Shown here in pieces: positions 42,006 to 50,306 of a stretch of 64,000 nt of DNA. Source of the stretch: Streptomyces sulfonofaciens (lineage in GTDB: Bacteria; Actinomycetota; Actinomycetes; Streptomycetales; Streptomycetaceae); assembly GCF_014656295.1 (NCBI RefSeq), contig NZ_BNCD01000004.1:62001-126000 (forward strand). Direction: 5' to 3'. Made by a program: the position numbers and the translations under genes. The notes below the pieces were generated by a model that saw only the letters and a program-made list of their open reading frames with translations, made no database searches and was not told the DNA's origin. Within the stretch, counting starts at the first letter, position 1. Each line of letters starts with the position of its first letter.

Positions 42006-43073
42006 TCAGCCTTTCTGCGGGTCGCGGGGGGTGCGGGGCGCCGCGGGCGCGGGGCGGCCGCGCAGCGTGGTCAGACCGTGCTCGATGAAGACCGGCACCA
42101 GGGAGCCGATGTGGTCGAAGCCGGCGCCGACGGTCTGCCCGAGCGTGTAGCGGTAGTGGATGCCCTCCAGGATCACGGCGAGCTTGAACCACGCGAACGC
42201 CGTGTACCAGCCGACCGCCGACACATCGCGCCCGGAGCGCTCCGCGTACCGCTCCACCAGCTCGGCCGGGTCCGGGTGGCCGGGCGCCGCGGCGGTGGTG
42301 CTGATCGGGGAGTGCGGCAGGCCGAGCGGCGTGCTGTACATCACCAGCAGGCCGAGGTCGGTGAGCGGGTCGCCGAGCGTCGACATCTCCCAGTCGAGCA
42401 CCGCCGTGAGGGTGTCGTCCTCGTCGATCAGGACGTTGTCGAGCCGGTAGTCGCCGTGCACCACGGCGGGCGCGGGGGAGTGGGGCAGGGCCCGGGCGAG
42501 GGCCGCCTGCAACTCGTCGACGCCGGGCAGGTCGCGGCTGCGGGAGGCGGCCAGTTGCTTGCCCCAGCGGCGCAGTTGCCGGTCGAGGAAGCCCTCCGGG
42601 CGGCCGAAGTCGCCGAGGCCGACCGCCTGCGGGTCGACGGCGTGCAGGTCGACGAGGGTGTCGACGAGGCCGAGGAGCACGGCGCGGGTGCGCGCGGGGC
42701 CCAGCCGCGCCAGTTGTCCTGCCGTCCGGTAGGGCGTTCCCGGCATGTGCTCCATGACGTAGAACGGGGCCCCGAGCACCGTCTCGTCCTCGCACAGCAG
42801 CACCGTCCGGGGCACCGGGACCGGCGTCGGCCGCAGGGCGCTGATCACCCGGTGCTCGCGCCGCATGTCGTGGGCGGTGGCCAGCACATGGCCGAGCGGC
42901 GGCCGGCGCACCACCCAGCGGGAGTGCCCGTCGCCGACGTCGTACGTGAGGTTGGATCTGCCGCCCTCGATCAGCCGGACGGTCAGCGGCCCCCCGAGCA
43001 GCTCCGGCCGCTCGCGGTCCAGCAGCTCCCGCAGCCGCAGGGGATCGAGCCCCGGCGGATGGTCTGCGCCCAT
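42006..43073 (-). CDS. APH-type phosphotransferase (ACAD10/11 N-domain / LvaA-like)
   Basis: 355 residues from ATG 43073, with AAGGAG six bases upstream. Kinase motifs: N-lobe RLIEGGRSNLTYDV, the Brenner catalytic loop HGDYRLDNVLI, and the metal Asp in VLDWEMSTLGDPLTDL. The C-terminal lobe is complete. It would phosphorylate a small hydroxyl substrate. With the acyl-CoA dehydrogenase next to it, a 4-hydroxyacyl-CoA is a good guess, as in human ACAD10/11 and Pseudomonas LvaA. Other APH-like homoserine kinases or antibiotic kinases are possible. The operator-like palindrome lies 83 bases upstream. Confidence 0.85.
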   Translation of the reverse strand: MGADHPPGLDPLRLRELLDRERPELLGGPLTVRLIEGGRSNLTYDVGDGHSRWVVRRPPLGHVLATAHDMRREHRVISALRPTPVPVPRTVLLCEDETVLGAPFYVMEHMPGTPYRTAGQLARLGPARTRAVLLGLVDTLVDLHAVDPQAVGLGDFGRPEGFLDRQLRRWGKQLAASRSRDLPGVDELQAALARALPHSPAPAVVHGDYRLDNVLIDEDDTLTAVLDWEMSTLGDPLTDLGLLVMYSTPLGLPHSPISTTAAAPGHPDPAELVERYAERSGRDVSAVGWYTAFAWFKLAVILEGIHYRYTLGQTVGAGFDHIGSLVPVFIEHGLTTLRGRPAPAAPRTPRDPQKG

Positions 43074-43155
43074 GCTTCGCTCCTTGTGCTCGCTGTGGCC
43101 CTGTCCCGGTTGGTCGACCGTGCAGTGGCACCGGGATGACGGCGCCGTGAACATC

Positions 43156-43173
43156 ATGCCGACCAGTCGGTAT
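43156..43173 (-). promoter_or_regulatory. TetR-type operator upstream of kinase/dehydrogenase operon
   Basis: ATGCCGAC-CA-GTCGGTAT: eight-base arms with seven matches (core CCGACCAGTCGG at 43159-43170 is fully palindromic). It lies 83-100 bases before the kinase ATG. The TetR gene at 40084 is the likely partner. Confidence 0.6.
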
Positions 43174-43248
43174 GCCGTCCAGTGCGGCGGATCGCCCGTC
43201 CTTGGCGGGCAGCGCCGGGGGCCCGCCCGGCGGCGCCGTCGCGCGGCC

Positions 43249-43560
43249 TCACAGCACCAGGGCCGCCGCGCACAGGGCGAGTGCCACGGTGCAGGCCGTG
43301 GCGGCCAGGGCCAGCCTGGGGGCGAGCAGCCGGGGTGCGGAGGCGCTCAGGGCGCGGATGCGCCGGTGGGCGAAGGCCAGGAAGGCCAGCCAGACGGACA
43401 GGCAGAGTGCGCAGAGCAGCGCCCCGGCCAGGGGCGACCCGCCGCGCAGTGCCGCACGGGCGGCGAGGACGGCCGCGACCGTGCAGGCCAGGGTGGTGCG
43501 CCGCCAGGCGAGCCGGGTGCGCTCCGGCTGGAGTCCCGGGTCGCGGCCCGAGCGCCTCAC
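43249..43560 (-). CDS. DUF202-family membrane protein (second copy)
   Basis: 103 residues from GTG 43560; the start overlaps the stop of the preceding DUF202 gene by four bases (GTGA). It begins GLQPERTRLAWRRTTLA, the DUF202 signature, and has three transmembrane segments. Function of DUF202/YidH proteins is unknown. It is the last gene of an EamA-Nudix-DUF202-DUF202 operon. Confidence 0.88.
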   Translation of the reverse strand: MRRSGRDPGLQPERTRLAWRRTTLACTVAAVLAARAALRGGSPLAGALLCALCLSVWLAFLAFAHRRIRALSASAPRLLAPRLALAATACTVALALCAAALVL

Positions 43561-43949
43561 CCGGCCCAGCCCCCGACCACCACGACGACCATCGCCACCG
43601 CGACGGCGGCGACCACGACGCTCATCAGTGCCGGGAAGCGGGAGACGGGAAGGTCCTCGCCGCGCCGCATCGCACGCTCGCAGCGAACCCAGTGGTTGAT
43701 GGCCCGCAGCGCGCACAGCACGCCGGCCGCCAGCAGTGCGAGGGCCAGCCCCAGCCGCCAGCCGGAGCGCAGCCCCGGCAGGAACTGGTCGACCGCGAAA
43801 CCCCCGCCGACCAGCGCAAGCGCGGTGCGCAACCAGGCCAGGAACGTCCGCTCGTTCGCCAGCGAGAAGCGGTAGTCGGGCGTCTCGCCCTGCTCGGAGA
43901 TGCGGGCCGGGGCGAACCAGAGGCGAACGGACTGCCGGAGGTCGATCAC
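43557..43949 (-). CDS. DUF202-family (YidH-like) membrane protein (first copy)
   Basis: 130 residues from ATG 43949. The N-terminal part has the DUF202 motif YRFSLANERTFLAWLRTALAL, followed by three membrane helices. A different paralogue directly follows with a four-base overlap, so the two may form a hetero-complex in the membrane. The role of the family is unknown. Confidence 0.9.
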   Translation of the reverse strand: MIDLRQSVRLWFAPARISEQGETPDYRFSLANERTFLAWLRTALALVGGGFAVDQFLPGLRSGWRLGLALALLAAGVLCALRAINHWVRCERAMRRGEDLPVSRFPALMSVVVAAVAVAMVVVVVGGWAG

Positions 43950-43958
43950 ATGCGCACC

Positions 43959-44528
43959 CTACTCGCGGCCCCCGGAGCGCAGGTCCTTCAGCCGCCGGTA
44001 CGCGGCCAGGCCGTCCGGCACCCAGGGCCATTCGCCGAGCCGCCGCTCGACCTCGGCCTCGGTGAGGAACGCGTGCCAGGCGACCTCCTCGGCCTGCGGG
44101 TGCACCGGCAGCTCGCAGCGGACCTCGTAGACCGCCGACCACCAGGTGCCGCCTCCCTCCGGTACCCCGCGGGGCGACCCGGGACCGCCTGGCCCCGGGT
44201 CGCCGCCGGGCGGGTAGAGGAACCTGAAGAGCGGCACCGGCCGTGGCAGGCCCGCCACGCCCAGCTCCTCCTCGGCCTCCCGCAGCGCCGCGTCGTCGTA
44301 CGACTCGCCGGCGCCGACGACCCCGCCCACGAACATGTCGTACATCGAGGGGAACACCAGCTTGCCGGGGGTCCTGCGGTGCACGAAGAGCCGTCCCTCG
44401 GCATCCCGGACCTGGACGAACACACAGCGGTGCCGCAGGCCGCGCGCGTACACCTCGCCGCGCGGGGCCTGCCCGACGACACGGTCGTGTGCGTCGACGA
44501 CGTCGAGGATCTCCTCCGCCGGGTCCAC
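43959..44528 (-). CDS. Nudix hydrolase
   Basis: 189 residues from GTG 44528. The Nudix box is complete (G-x5-E-x7-REUxEExGU): VGGVVGAGESYDD then AALREAEEELGV. The N-terminal VVDAHDRVVGQAPRGEVYARGLRHRCV pattern resembles the isopentenyl-diphosphate isomerase-like/YfcD Nudix group, which act on diphosphates with metal. The substrate is unknown. It lies eight bases after the EamA gene and before the DUF202 genes in one operon. Confidence 0.88.
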   Translation of the reverse strand: MDPAEEILDVVDAHDRVVGQAPRGEVYARGLRHRCVFVQVRDAEGRLFVHRRTPGKLVFPSMYDMFVGGVVGAGESYDDAALREAEEELGVAGLPRPVPLFRFLYPPGGDPGPGGPGSPRGVPEGGGTWWSAVYEVRCELPVHPQAEEVAWHAFLTEAEVERRLGEWPWVPDGLAAYRRLKDLRSGGRE

Positions 44529-44536
44529 GGGGGCGC

Positions 44537-45430
44537 TCAGTGGGACTGCAGATCGGGTACGCGCTCCACCGGCGCGCAGCCGCTGGGCATCGCCGGATGC
44601 AGGCCGAGCAGCACGATCCCCGCCACGATCGAGGCCAGGCCCCCGGCCTCCCAGGCCAGCGCGCCCACGTCGGTGTGCAGCCGGTCACCGAGGAAGCCCA
44701 CCCCGCAGGCGATGCCCGCCAGCGGCTGCGTCGCCGTCAGCGCGGGCAGCGACATCCTCAGCGGCGCGGTCTCGAAGGCGCTCTGCACGAGGATCAGCGA
44801 GACGACCCCGAGCGTGATCATGGCGTACGGCTGCCAGCTCCCGAACACCGCGGGCCAGCCGCCGTGCGCGAGCCGCTCCCCGCACACCCGCGTCAGAGCG
44901 TCCTGTACGCCGTACAGCAGACCGCCCGCGACGGCCAGGAGAACCGGGCCTGCCGCGAGCGGCTTGCGTTTCGCCACTGCCGTGAGCGCCAGTGCTCCGC
45001 CCACCATCAGACCTATGATCAGCCAGTGCCGCAGCGGGTCGGGGACGGCGTCGCCGCCCTGCGGCTGGCCCGCCAGGATGAACGCCGTGACGCCGCCGGC
45101 CAGCAGGCCGAGGCCCGACCAGCCCTGACGGCCCAGCGGCTGCTTCGTCTGGTGTCTGGAGAGCGCGAGGGCGAACAGCAGGTTCGTCGCCAGCAGGGGC
45201 TCCACCAGCGAGATCTCGCCGCGGCCCAGCGCGACGGCGCCCAGTGCCATACCGCAGATCATCAGGCCGATGCCGCCGAGCCAGCGCGGGGAGTGCGCCA
45301 GGTCGAGGATCAGCCGCCAGGACAGGAAGTCGCGCAGCGGCGCCCGCTGCGCCGCGTTCTGCTGGAGGACGAATCCGAAGCCCAGGCAGCAGGCGGAACA
45401 GAGGGCAAGGATGACTTCGAGAGCGGACAC
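44537..45430 (-). CDS. EamA/DMT-type membrane transporter
   Basis: 297 residues from GTG 45430. Nine or ten hydrophobic segments are visible, with the N-terminal SALEVILALCSACCLGFGFVLQQ of an actinobacterial branch of DMT permeases. It may export a metabolite; direction and substrate are unknown. It is the first gene of the operon with Nudix and DUF202. A tandem 18-base repeat (45448-45490) lies directly upstream of its start. Confidence 0.82.
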   Translation of the reverse strand: MSALEVILALCSACCLGFGFVLQQNAAQRAPLRDFLSWRLILDLAHSPRWLGGIGLMICGMALGAVALGRGEISLVEPLLATNLLFALALSRHQTKQPLGRQGWSGLGLLAGGVTAFILAGQPQGGDAVPDPLRHWLIIGLMVGGALALTAVAKRKPLAAGPVLLAVAGGLLYGVQDALTRVCGERLAHGGWPAVFGSWQPYAMITLGVVSLILVQSAFETAPLRMSLPALTATQPLAGIACGVGFLGDRLHTDVGALAWEAGGLASIVAGIVLLGLHPAMPSGCAPVERVPDLQSH

Positions 45431-45447
45431 GAGGCGCACCTCACGAC

Positions 45448-45490
45448 GGCGGGGTCCAAGGGCCCGGCGGGGTCCAAGGACCCGGCGGGG
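45448..45490. repeat. Tandem 18-bp repeat in the leader of the EamA operon
   Basis: GGCGGGGTCCAAGG[G/A]CCC occurs at 45448-45465 and 45466-45483, followed by a partial copy to 45490. It lies between the EamA start and the divergent FAD dehydrogenase. It may bind a regulator or be a slipped-strand repeat. Confidence 0.8.
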
Positions 45491-45657
45491 ATGTGTTCCT
45501 GAGCCGACCATAGCGCCCCGGGTGCCGTACCGCCCGCCCGGTGACGGGAGCGGCGCATTGACGTGGACGCGCTGTTTCATCGAGCATCTACCAGCATCCG
45601 ACTGATCGGTAACCGGCACGGACGACACTCCGCCGCCGGGGCGAGAGGGATGTTTCC

Positions 45658-47313
45658 ATGGCCTATGACGCAGACGTCATCGTGATCGGTGCGGGTCTCG
45701 CCGGACTCGCGGCGACCGCCGAACTCGTCGACGCGGGCCGCCGGGTGATCCTGCTCGACCAGGAGCCGGAGCAGTCCCTCGGCGGCCAGGCGCACTGGTC
45801 GTTCGGCGGGCTTTTCCTCGTCGACTCGCCCGAGCAGCGGCGCCTGCGCATCAAGGACAGCCATGCGCTCGCGCTCCAGGACTGGATGGGGACCGCCGCC
45901 TTCGACCGTGACGAGGATCACTGGCCGCGGCAGTGGGCGCGGGCCTACGTCGACTTCGCGGCCGGCGAGAAGCGCGCCTGGCTCCGCGCGCAGGGCGTGC
46001 GGTTCTTCCCGCTGGTCGGCTGGGCGGAGCGGGGCGGCTACGACGCCACGGGCCACGGCAACTCGGTGCCCCGCTTCCACATCACCTGGGGCACGGGCCC
46101 CGGCCTGCTCGCGCCGTTCGTGCGCAGGGTCGTGGCGGGCGCCGCGCGCGGCCTGGTCGACCTGCGGTTCAGGCACCGGGTCACCGCACTGGCACGCAGC
46201 GCGGGCGCGGTCGACACCGTCACCGGCGAGATACTCGAACCCTCGGACGCCGAGCGCGGGCGGGCCAGCAGCCGCACGGTCACCGGTTCCTTCGACCTGC
46301 GCGCCCAGGCCGTGGTCATCACCTCCGGCGGTATCGGCGGCAACCACGACCTGGTGCGTGCGAACTGGCCGAAGCGGCTCGGCACACCCCCCGGGACGAT
46401 GGTCACCGGAGTGCCCGCGCACGTCGACGGGCTGATGCTGGGCGTCGCGGAGAAGGCCGGCGCGCGCGTGGTCAACCGCGACCGCATGTGGCACTACACG
46501 GAGGGCGTGCAGAACTGGAACCCGATCTGGGACGGGCACGGCATCCGCATCCTGCCCGGGCCCTCCTCGCTCTGGCTGGACGCCCGCGGCAACCGGCTGC
46601 CCGTCCCGCTGTTCCCCGGCTTCGACACCCTCGGCACCCTCGACCACATCATGCACACGGGCCATGACCACACGTGGTTCGTGCTCAACAGACGGATCAT
46701 CGGCAAGGAGTTCACGCTCAGCGGCTCCGAGCAGAACCCGGACCTGACCGGTCGGTCGATACGCGGTGTGATCGACCGCGCGCGTGCCGACGTACCCGGG
46801 CCCGTCAGGGCGTTCATGGACAACGGCGCCGACTTCGTCGTCGAGGACGGCCTTGCGGAACTGGTGCGCGGCATGAACGCGCTCACCGAGGAGCCCCTGA
46901 TCGACGAGGCGGAGCTGCGCAGTACCGTCGTCGCCCGGGACCGCGAGGTGGCCAACCCCTACACCAAGGACCTCCAGATCACCGCCCTGCGCGGCGCCCG
47001 CGCCTTCCTCGGCGACCGCCTGATCCGCGCCGCGGCGCCGCACCGCATCCTCGATCCGGCGGCAGGCCCGCTGGTCGCGGTGAAGCTGCACATCCTGACC
47101 CGCAAGACGCTCGGCGGCCTGGAGACGGACCTGTCCTCGCGGGTGCTCACCGACGGCGGGGACCCGCTGCCCGGCGTCTACGCCGCCGGAGAGGCCGCGG
47201 GCTTCGGCGGCGGAGGGGTACACGGCTACCGCTCGCTGGAGGGCACCTTCCTCGGCGGCTGCCTGTTCTCGGGACGCACGGCAGGACGGGCCGCGGCGCG
47301 CGCGGTGGGCTGA
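45658..47313 (+). CDS. FAD-dependent dehydrogenase (fumarate reductase / KsdD-like fold)
   Basis: 551 residues from ATG 45658. N-terminal FAD motif DVIVIGAGLAGLAATAELVDAG ends with Asp in LLDQE; middle FAD loop SLGGQAHWSFGG and the C-terminal GVYAAGEAAGFGGGGVHGYR close the FAD site. It resembles the flavoproteins annotated as FAD-binding dehydrogenase, close to fumarate reductase and 3-ketosteroid dehydrogenase. A steroid substrate is not shown. It is divergent from the EamA operon and has no partner gene downstream. Confidence 0.88.
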   Translation: MAYDADVIVIGAGLAGLAATAELVDAGRRVILLDQEPEQSLGGQAHWSFGGLFLVDSPEQRRLRIKDSHALALQDWMGTAAFDRDEDHWPRQWARAYVDFAAGEKRAWLRAQGVRFFPLVGWAERGGYDATGHGNSVPRFHITWGTGPGLLAPFVRRVVAGAARGLVDLRFRHRVTALARSAGAVDTVTGEILEPSDAERGRASSRTVTGSFDLRAQAVVITSGGIGGNHDLVRANWPKRLGTPPGTMVTGVPAHVDGLMLGVAEKAGARVVNRDRMWHYTEGVQNWNPIWDGHGIRILPGPSSLWLDARGNRLPVPLFPGFDTLGTLDHIMHTGHDHTWFVLNRRIIGKEFTLSGSEQNPDLTGRSIRGVIDRARADVPGPVRAFMDNGADFVVEDGLAELVRGMNALTEEPLIDEAELRSTVVARDREVANPYTKDLQITALRGARAFLGDRLIRAAAPHRILDPAAGPLVAVKLHILTRKTLGGLETDLSSRVLTDGGDPLPGVYAAGEAAGFGGGGVHGYRSLEGTFLGGCLFSGRTAGRAAARAVG

Positions 47314-47671
47314 GCGCCGGGGCGCGCGGGGCCGGGCGCACGGGGCCGGGGTGAGGACCCTAACGTGCGAGGCCAGGCCCGATGCGCGGTCCCCGAACCG
47401 GTCGGGCCACGGCGGCCCGGCCACGGCGGGCCGGCCCCACGGCGCCCCGGCCCTGCGGCGGCCCCGCGTTCGGCAGCTCGCGGCCCGGCACCCGTACCGC
47501 ACGAGGGGCCCTTCCCGGCACGTACCGGAACGCATCGCACCGGTCAATTCTTGCTGTGCGTGGCCGGGCTGACACGTGTAGGCATCGTCCCGGGCCTTGA
47601 CTGGAGTCATCCCTACCGGTTTGCTGTGCGTGATCATCTGCTCGCTAGCCGCGTCGTGAGGAAGTTCCGCG
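47314..47671. other. 358-bp intergenic region with a 12-base direct repeat
   Basis: TTGCTGTGCGTG occurs at 47551-47562 and again at 47621-47632, 70 bases apart. ACCGGT precedes both copies. The region upstream of 47672 should carry the promoter of the next gene. No gene was seen. Confidence 0.5.
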
Positions 47672-48619
47672 GTGCCCCCACCCCCGCCTCTCGGTCGCTC
47701 GCGCAAGCGCCTCGCGCACACCTTCGACGCCGCGCTCGACGACCCCGAACTCGTCGCCGCCCGCAGCGCGCTCGCCGGGGGCCGCTGGACCGCCGTGCGC
47801 GCGCTGCTCGCGGCCACCGGCGACGACTGGGACCGCAGGGGCCACCGGCTGACGGTCCTGGCTCAGGAACCTGGCACCGCGGCCTGGGCCGGCGACTGGC
47901 GGCTGACCGAGCCGGACTCCAGGGACGCCGCCGTTCTGCTCGCCTGCGCCACCGTCTACCGTGCGCTTGCCGGCAGGACCCGCCCCGACGTCGCGCGCGA
48001 CGCCTGCCACGAGGCCGCCGTGCTGGCGCCCGCCGACCCCACCCCCTGGCTGGCGCTGCTCATCCTGGAACGCACCATGGGACGCGAGGAGGACGTCCTG
48101 CGGCTCTTCGACGAGGTGCGCCACCGCCACCCGGAGCACCACCACGCACACCACCTGATGGTCGCCCGGCTCGCCGAGCGCCGCGCCGAGGTCGGCCAGG
48201 ACCCGCTGCACGAGGTCTACGACTTCGCCTCCTGGGCCGCGGAACAGGCCCCGGCCCACTCGCCGCTGGCGATCCTGCCGGTCGTCGCCCACGCCGAGCG
48301 CTATCGGGTGCTGGCCGCCGTCGGCAGCGAACCCCCGGATCCGGCCGGCTGCCCGCACTGGCTCGGCCGCCGGGCCCGGCTGGTGATGAAGGCGGCCTTC
48401 GACTGGTGGCTGGAGTGGGAGCGCGACGACCACCCCCGCAACCGCGTCGACCTCAACTTCCTCGCGCACGCCAAGTTCTGCGAGGGCAGACCCGCCGAGG
48501 CCGCGGCGCTGTTCCACCGGATCGGACCGCACGCCACGCCCGCCCCCTGGTCGTACCCCGACAGGGACCCGTACGAGGCCTTCCGTGCCGCCCGTGACGC
48601 CGCGCTCGGCCCGTCCTGA
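47672..48619 (+). CDS. Protein of unknown function with TPR-like helices
   Basis: 315 residues from GTG 47672. It is made mostly of helices with Ala/His/Arg, and segments such as DAACHEAAVLAP, LALLILERTMGREEDVLRLFDEVRHRHPEHHHAHHLMV and AHAKFCEGRPAEAAALFHRIG suggest TPR-like or superhelical repeats. There is no enzyme motif and no signal peptide. The APC permease gene follows, 58 bases after the stop. The family is not recognised. Confidence 0.75.
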   Translation: MPPPPPLGRSRKRLAHTFDAALDDPELVAARSALAGGRWTAVRALLAATGDDWDRRGHRLTVLAQEPGTAAWAGDWRLTEPDSRDAAVLLACATVYRALAGRTRPDVARDACHEAAVLAPADPTPWLALLILERTMGREEDVLRLFDEVRHRHPEHHHAHHLMVARLAERRAEVGQDPLHEVYDFASWAAEQAPAHSPLAILPVVAHAERYRVLAAVGSEPPDPAGCPHWLGRRARLVMKAAFDWWLEWERDDHPRNRVDLNFLAHAKFCEGRPAEAAALFHRIGPHATPAPWSYPDRDPYEAFRAARDAALGPS

Positions 48620-48677
48620 CCCGCACCCCGGGCCCGGACGGGCGAGCAGGCGGAGAAGCCCTGGTGAAAGGACCCCC

Positions 48678-50243
48678 ATGTCGACGGGCTATTCGAGACG
48701 AAGCAGCGCCGTACCGCCCCGGGCCGCCGGCACCGTGGGCGAGGGCAGCACGGGAGGCGGGGAGCGGGCGCTGTTCGCCGGCCGGCTGGGCACGGCGGGC
48801 CTGCTGCTGTCGGTCCTGGCGGCGACCGCACCGCTCATGGTGGTCGCCGGCGTCATGCCCACCACCTTCGGTGTGATGGGCGTCGTCGGCCAGCCGCTGC
48901 TCTTCGTCCTGCTCGGCGTGGTGCTCGCCCTCTTCAGCTTCGGCTACGCGGAGCTGAGCCGCCACGTCCACAACGCCGGCGCCTTCTACGCCTACATCGC
49001 CCGCGGCCTCGGCGGCACGGCAGGCTCCAGCGCGGCCCTGGTCGCGCTCGTCGCCTACAGCGCGCTGCAGAGCGGGGTGTACGGGATCTTCGGCTACGAG
49101 GTCTCCGGCCTGTTCGCCACCTATCTCGACACGCGCGTGGCCTGGTGGATACCGGCGCTGGCGGCCGTGGCCGCGGTGGGCGTGCTCGGCTGGCTGAAGG
49201 TCGACGTCAACGCCCGGCTGCTCGGCGCCCTGCTGCTGGCCGAGGTGCTCGTGGTCGTCGTCTTCGACGTCTCCGCGCTGGCGCACCCCGGCGGTGGGGG
49301 CCTGTCGCTGCGCGCCTTCGACCCGCGCACCCTCTCCGGCACCGGAGTCGGCACCGCCCTGTGCTTCTGCGTCGCCGGCTTCCTCGGGTTCGAGCAGGCG
49401 CCCGTCTACTCGGAGGAGACCCGGCACTCGCAGATCGTGGTGGCCCGGGTGATGTTCCTCGCGGTCGGTTGCGTGGCGGTGTTCTTCGCGTTCAGCTCCT
49501 GGGCGCTCACGGTCGCGGCGGGACCCGCGCAGATCGTGCCGGCCGCCCGCCGGGAGAGCGCCGGTCTGCTGTTCTCGCTCGCCACGGCCGGTCTCGGCGG
49601 CACCTTCACGGATGTGCTGCACGTCCTCTTCGTGACCGGGATCTTCGCGTCCACCCTCAGCTTCCACAACGTCGTCGCGCGCTACGCCTTCGCCATGGGC
49701 CGCGAGAGGCTGCTGCCCCGCTTCTTCGCGCGCACCCGCAGCGCCAGCGGTGCGCCCGCGGCGGGCTCGCTGCTGCAGAGCGTGGTCTCCGGGGTGGTCG
49801 TGGGGGCCTTCGCCCTGCACGACGACGGGCCGGCCGGCGACCCGACCGCCCCCGTGCTGCACCTGTTCACCTGGATGGCCAACGTCGGCGCGCTCGGCGT
49901 GCTGCTGCTGATGGCCGTCGCCTCCCTCGCCGTCATCGTCTTCTTCGTACGGCGCGGCGCGGGGCGCGCGCAGCTCGGACGGCTGGTCGCCTCGGGCGTC
50001 GCAGGCGCCGCACTGCTGGTGATCGTGGGCTTCACGGTCAGGGACTTCGACGTCCTGGTCGGCTCGGGGCCAGGCTCGGGGCTCACCTGGCTGCTGCCCG
50101 GCATCATCGGCGCGGCCGCGGTGGCCGGCCTGGTGCAGGGGCTGGTGCTGCGCTCGGTGCGGCCGCAGGTCTACACCCGGATCGGGCTGAGCAACCAGGC
50201 GTTCCAGTTGGAGCGGGTCGCCGACCTCGTGGGCGACATATGA
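48678..50243 (+). CDS. APC-family amino acid permease
   Basis: 521 residues from ATG 48678, with AAAGGA seven bases upstream. About 12 transmembrane segments lie between residues 35 and 500. The N-terminus has LAATAPLMVVAGVMPTTFG and the helix 6-8 region VAGFLGFEQAPVYSEETRH, standard for APC permeases. It imports amino acids or polyamines at the membrane. It precedes the Mo-enzyme gene by 63 bases; whether they share a promoter is not clear. Confidence 0.9.
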   Translation: MSTGYSRRSSAVPPRAAGTVGEGSTGGGERALFAGRLGTAGLLLSVLAATAPLMVVAGVMPTTFGVMGVVGQPLLFVLLGVVLALFSFGYAELSRHVHNAGAFYAYIARGLGGTAGSSAALVALVAYSALQSGVYGIFGYEVSGLFATYLDTRVAWWIPALAAVAAVGVLGWLKVDVNARLLGALLLAEVLVVVVFDVSALAHPGGGGLSLRAFDPRTLSGTGVGTALCFCVAGFLGFEQAPVYSEETRHSQIVVARVMFLAVGCVAVFFAFSSWALTVAAGPAQIVPAARRESAGLLFSLATAGLGGTFTDVLHVLFVTGIFASTLSFHNVVARYAFAMGRERLLPRFFARTRSASGAPAAGSLLQSVVSGVVVGAFALHDDGPAGDPTAPVLHLFTWMANVGALGVLLLMAVASLAVIVFFVRRGAGRAQLGRLVASGVAGAALLVIVGFTVRDFDVLVGSGPGSGLTWLLPGIIGAAAVAGLVQGLVLRSVRPQVYTRIGLSNQAFQLERVADLVGDI

Positions 50244-50306
50244 CGGAATGCTGACGGATGGCACCCCGCCCTGGTGCCGTGGCGGCCCGGGTGGTCGAAT
50301 CGGGGG

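Noticed and set aside
45658..47313. Calling the FAD dehydrogenase a 3-ketosteroid dehydrogenase
   Set aside because: The FAD fold fits, but no steroid genes are near and catalytic Tyr residues cannot be placed with certainty.
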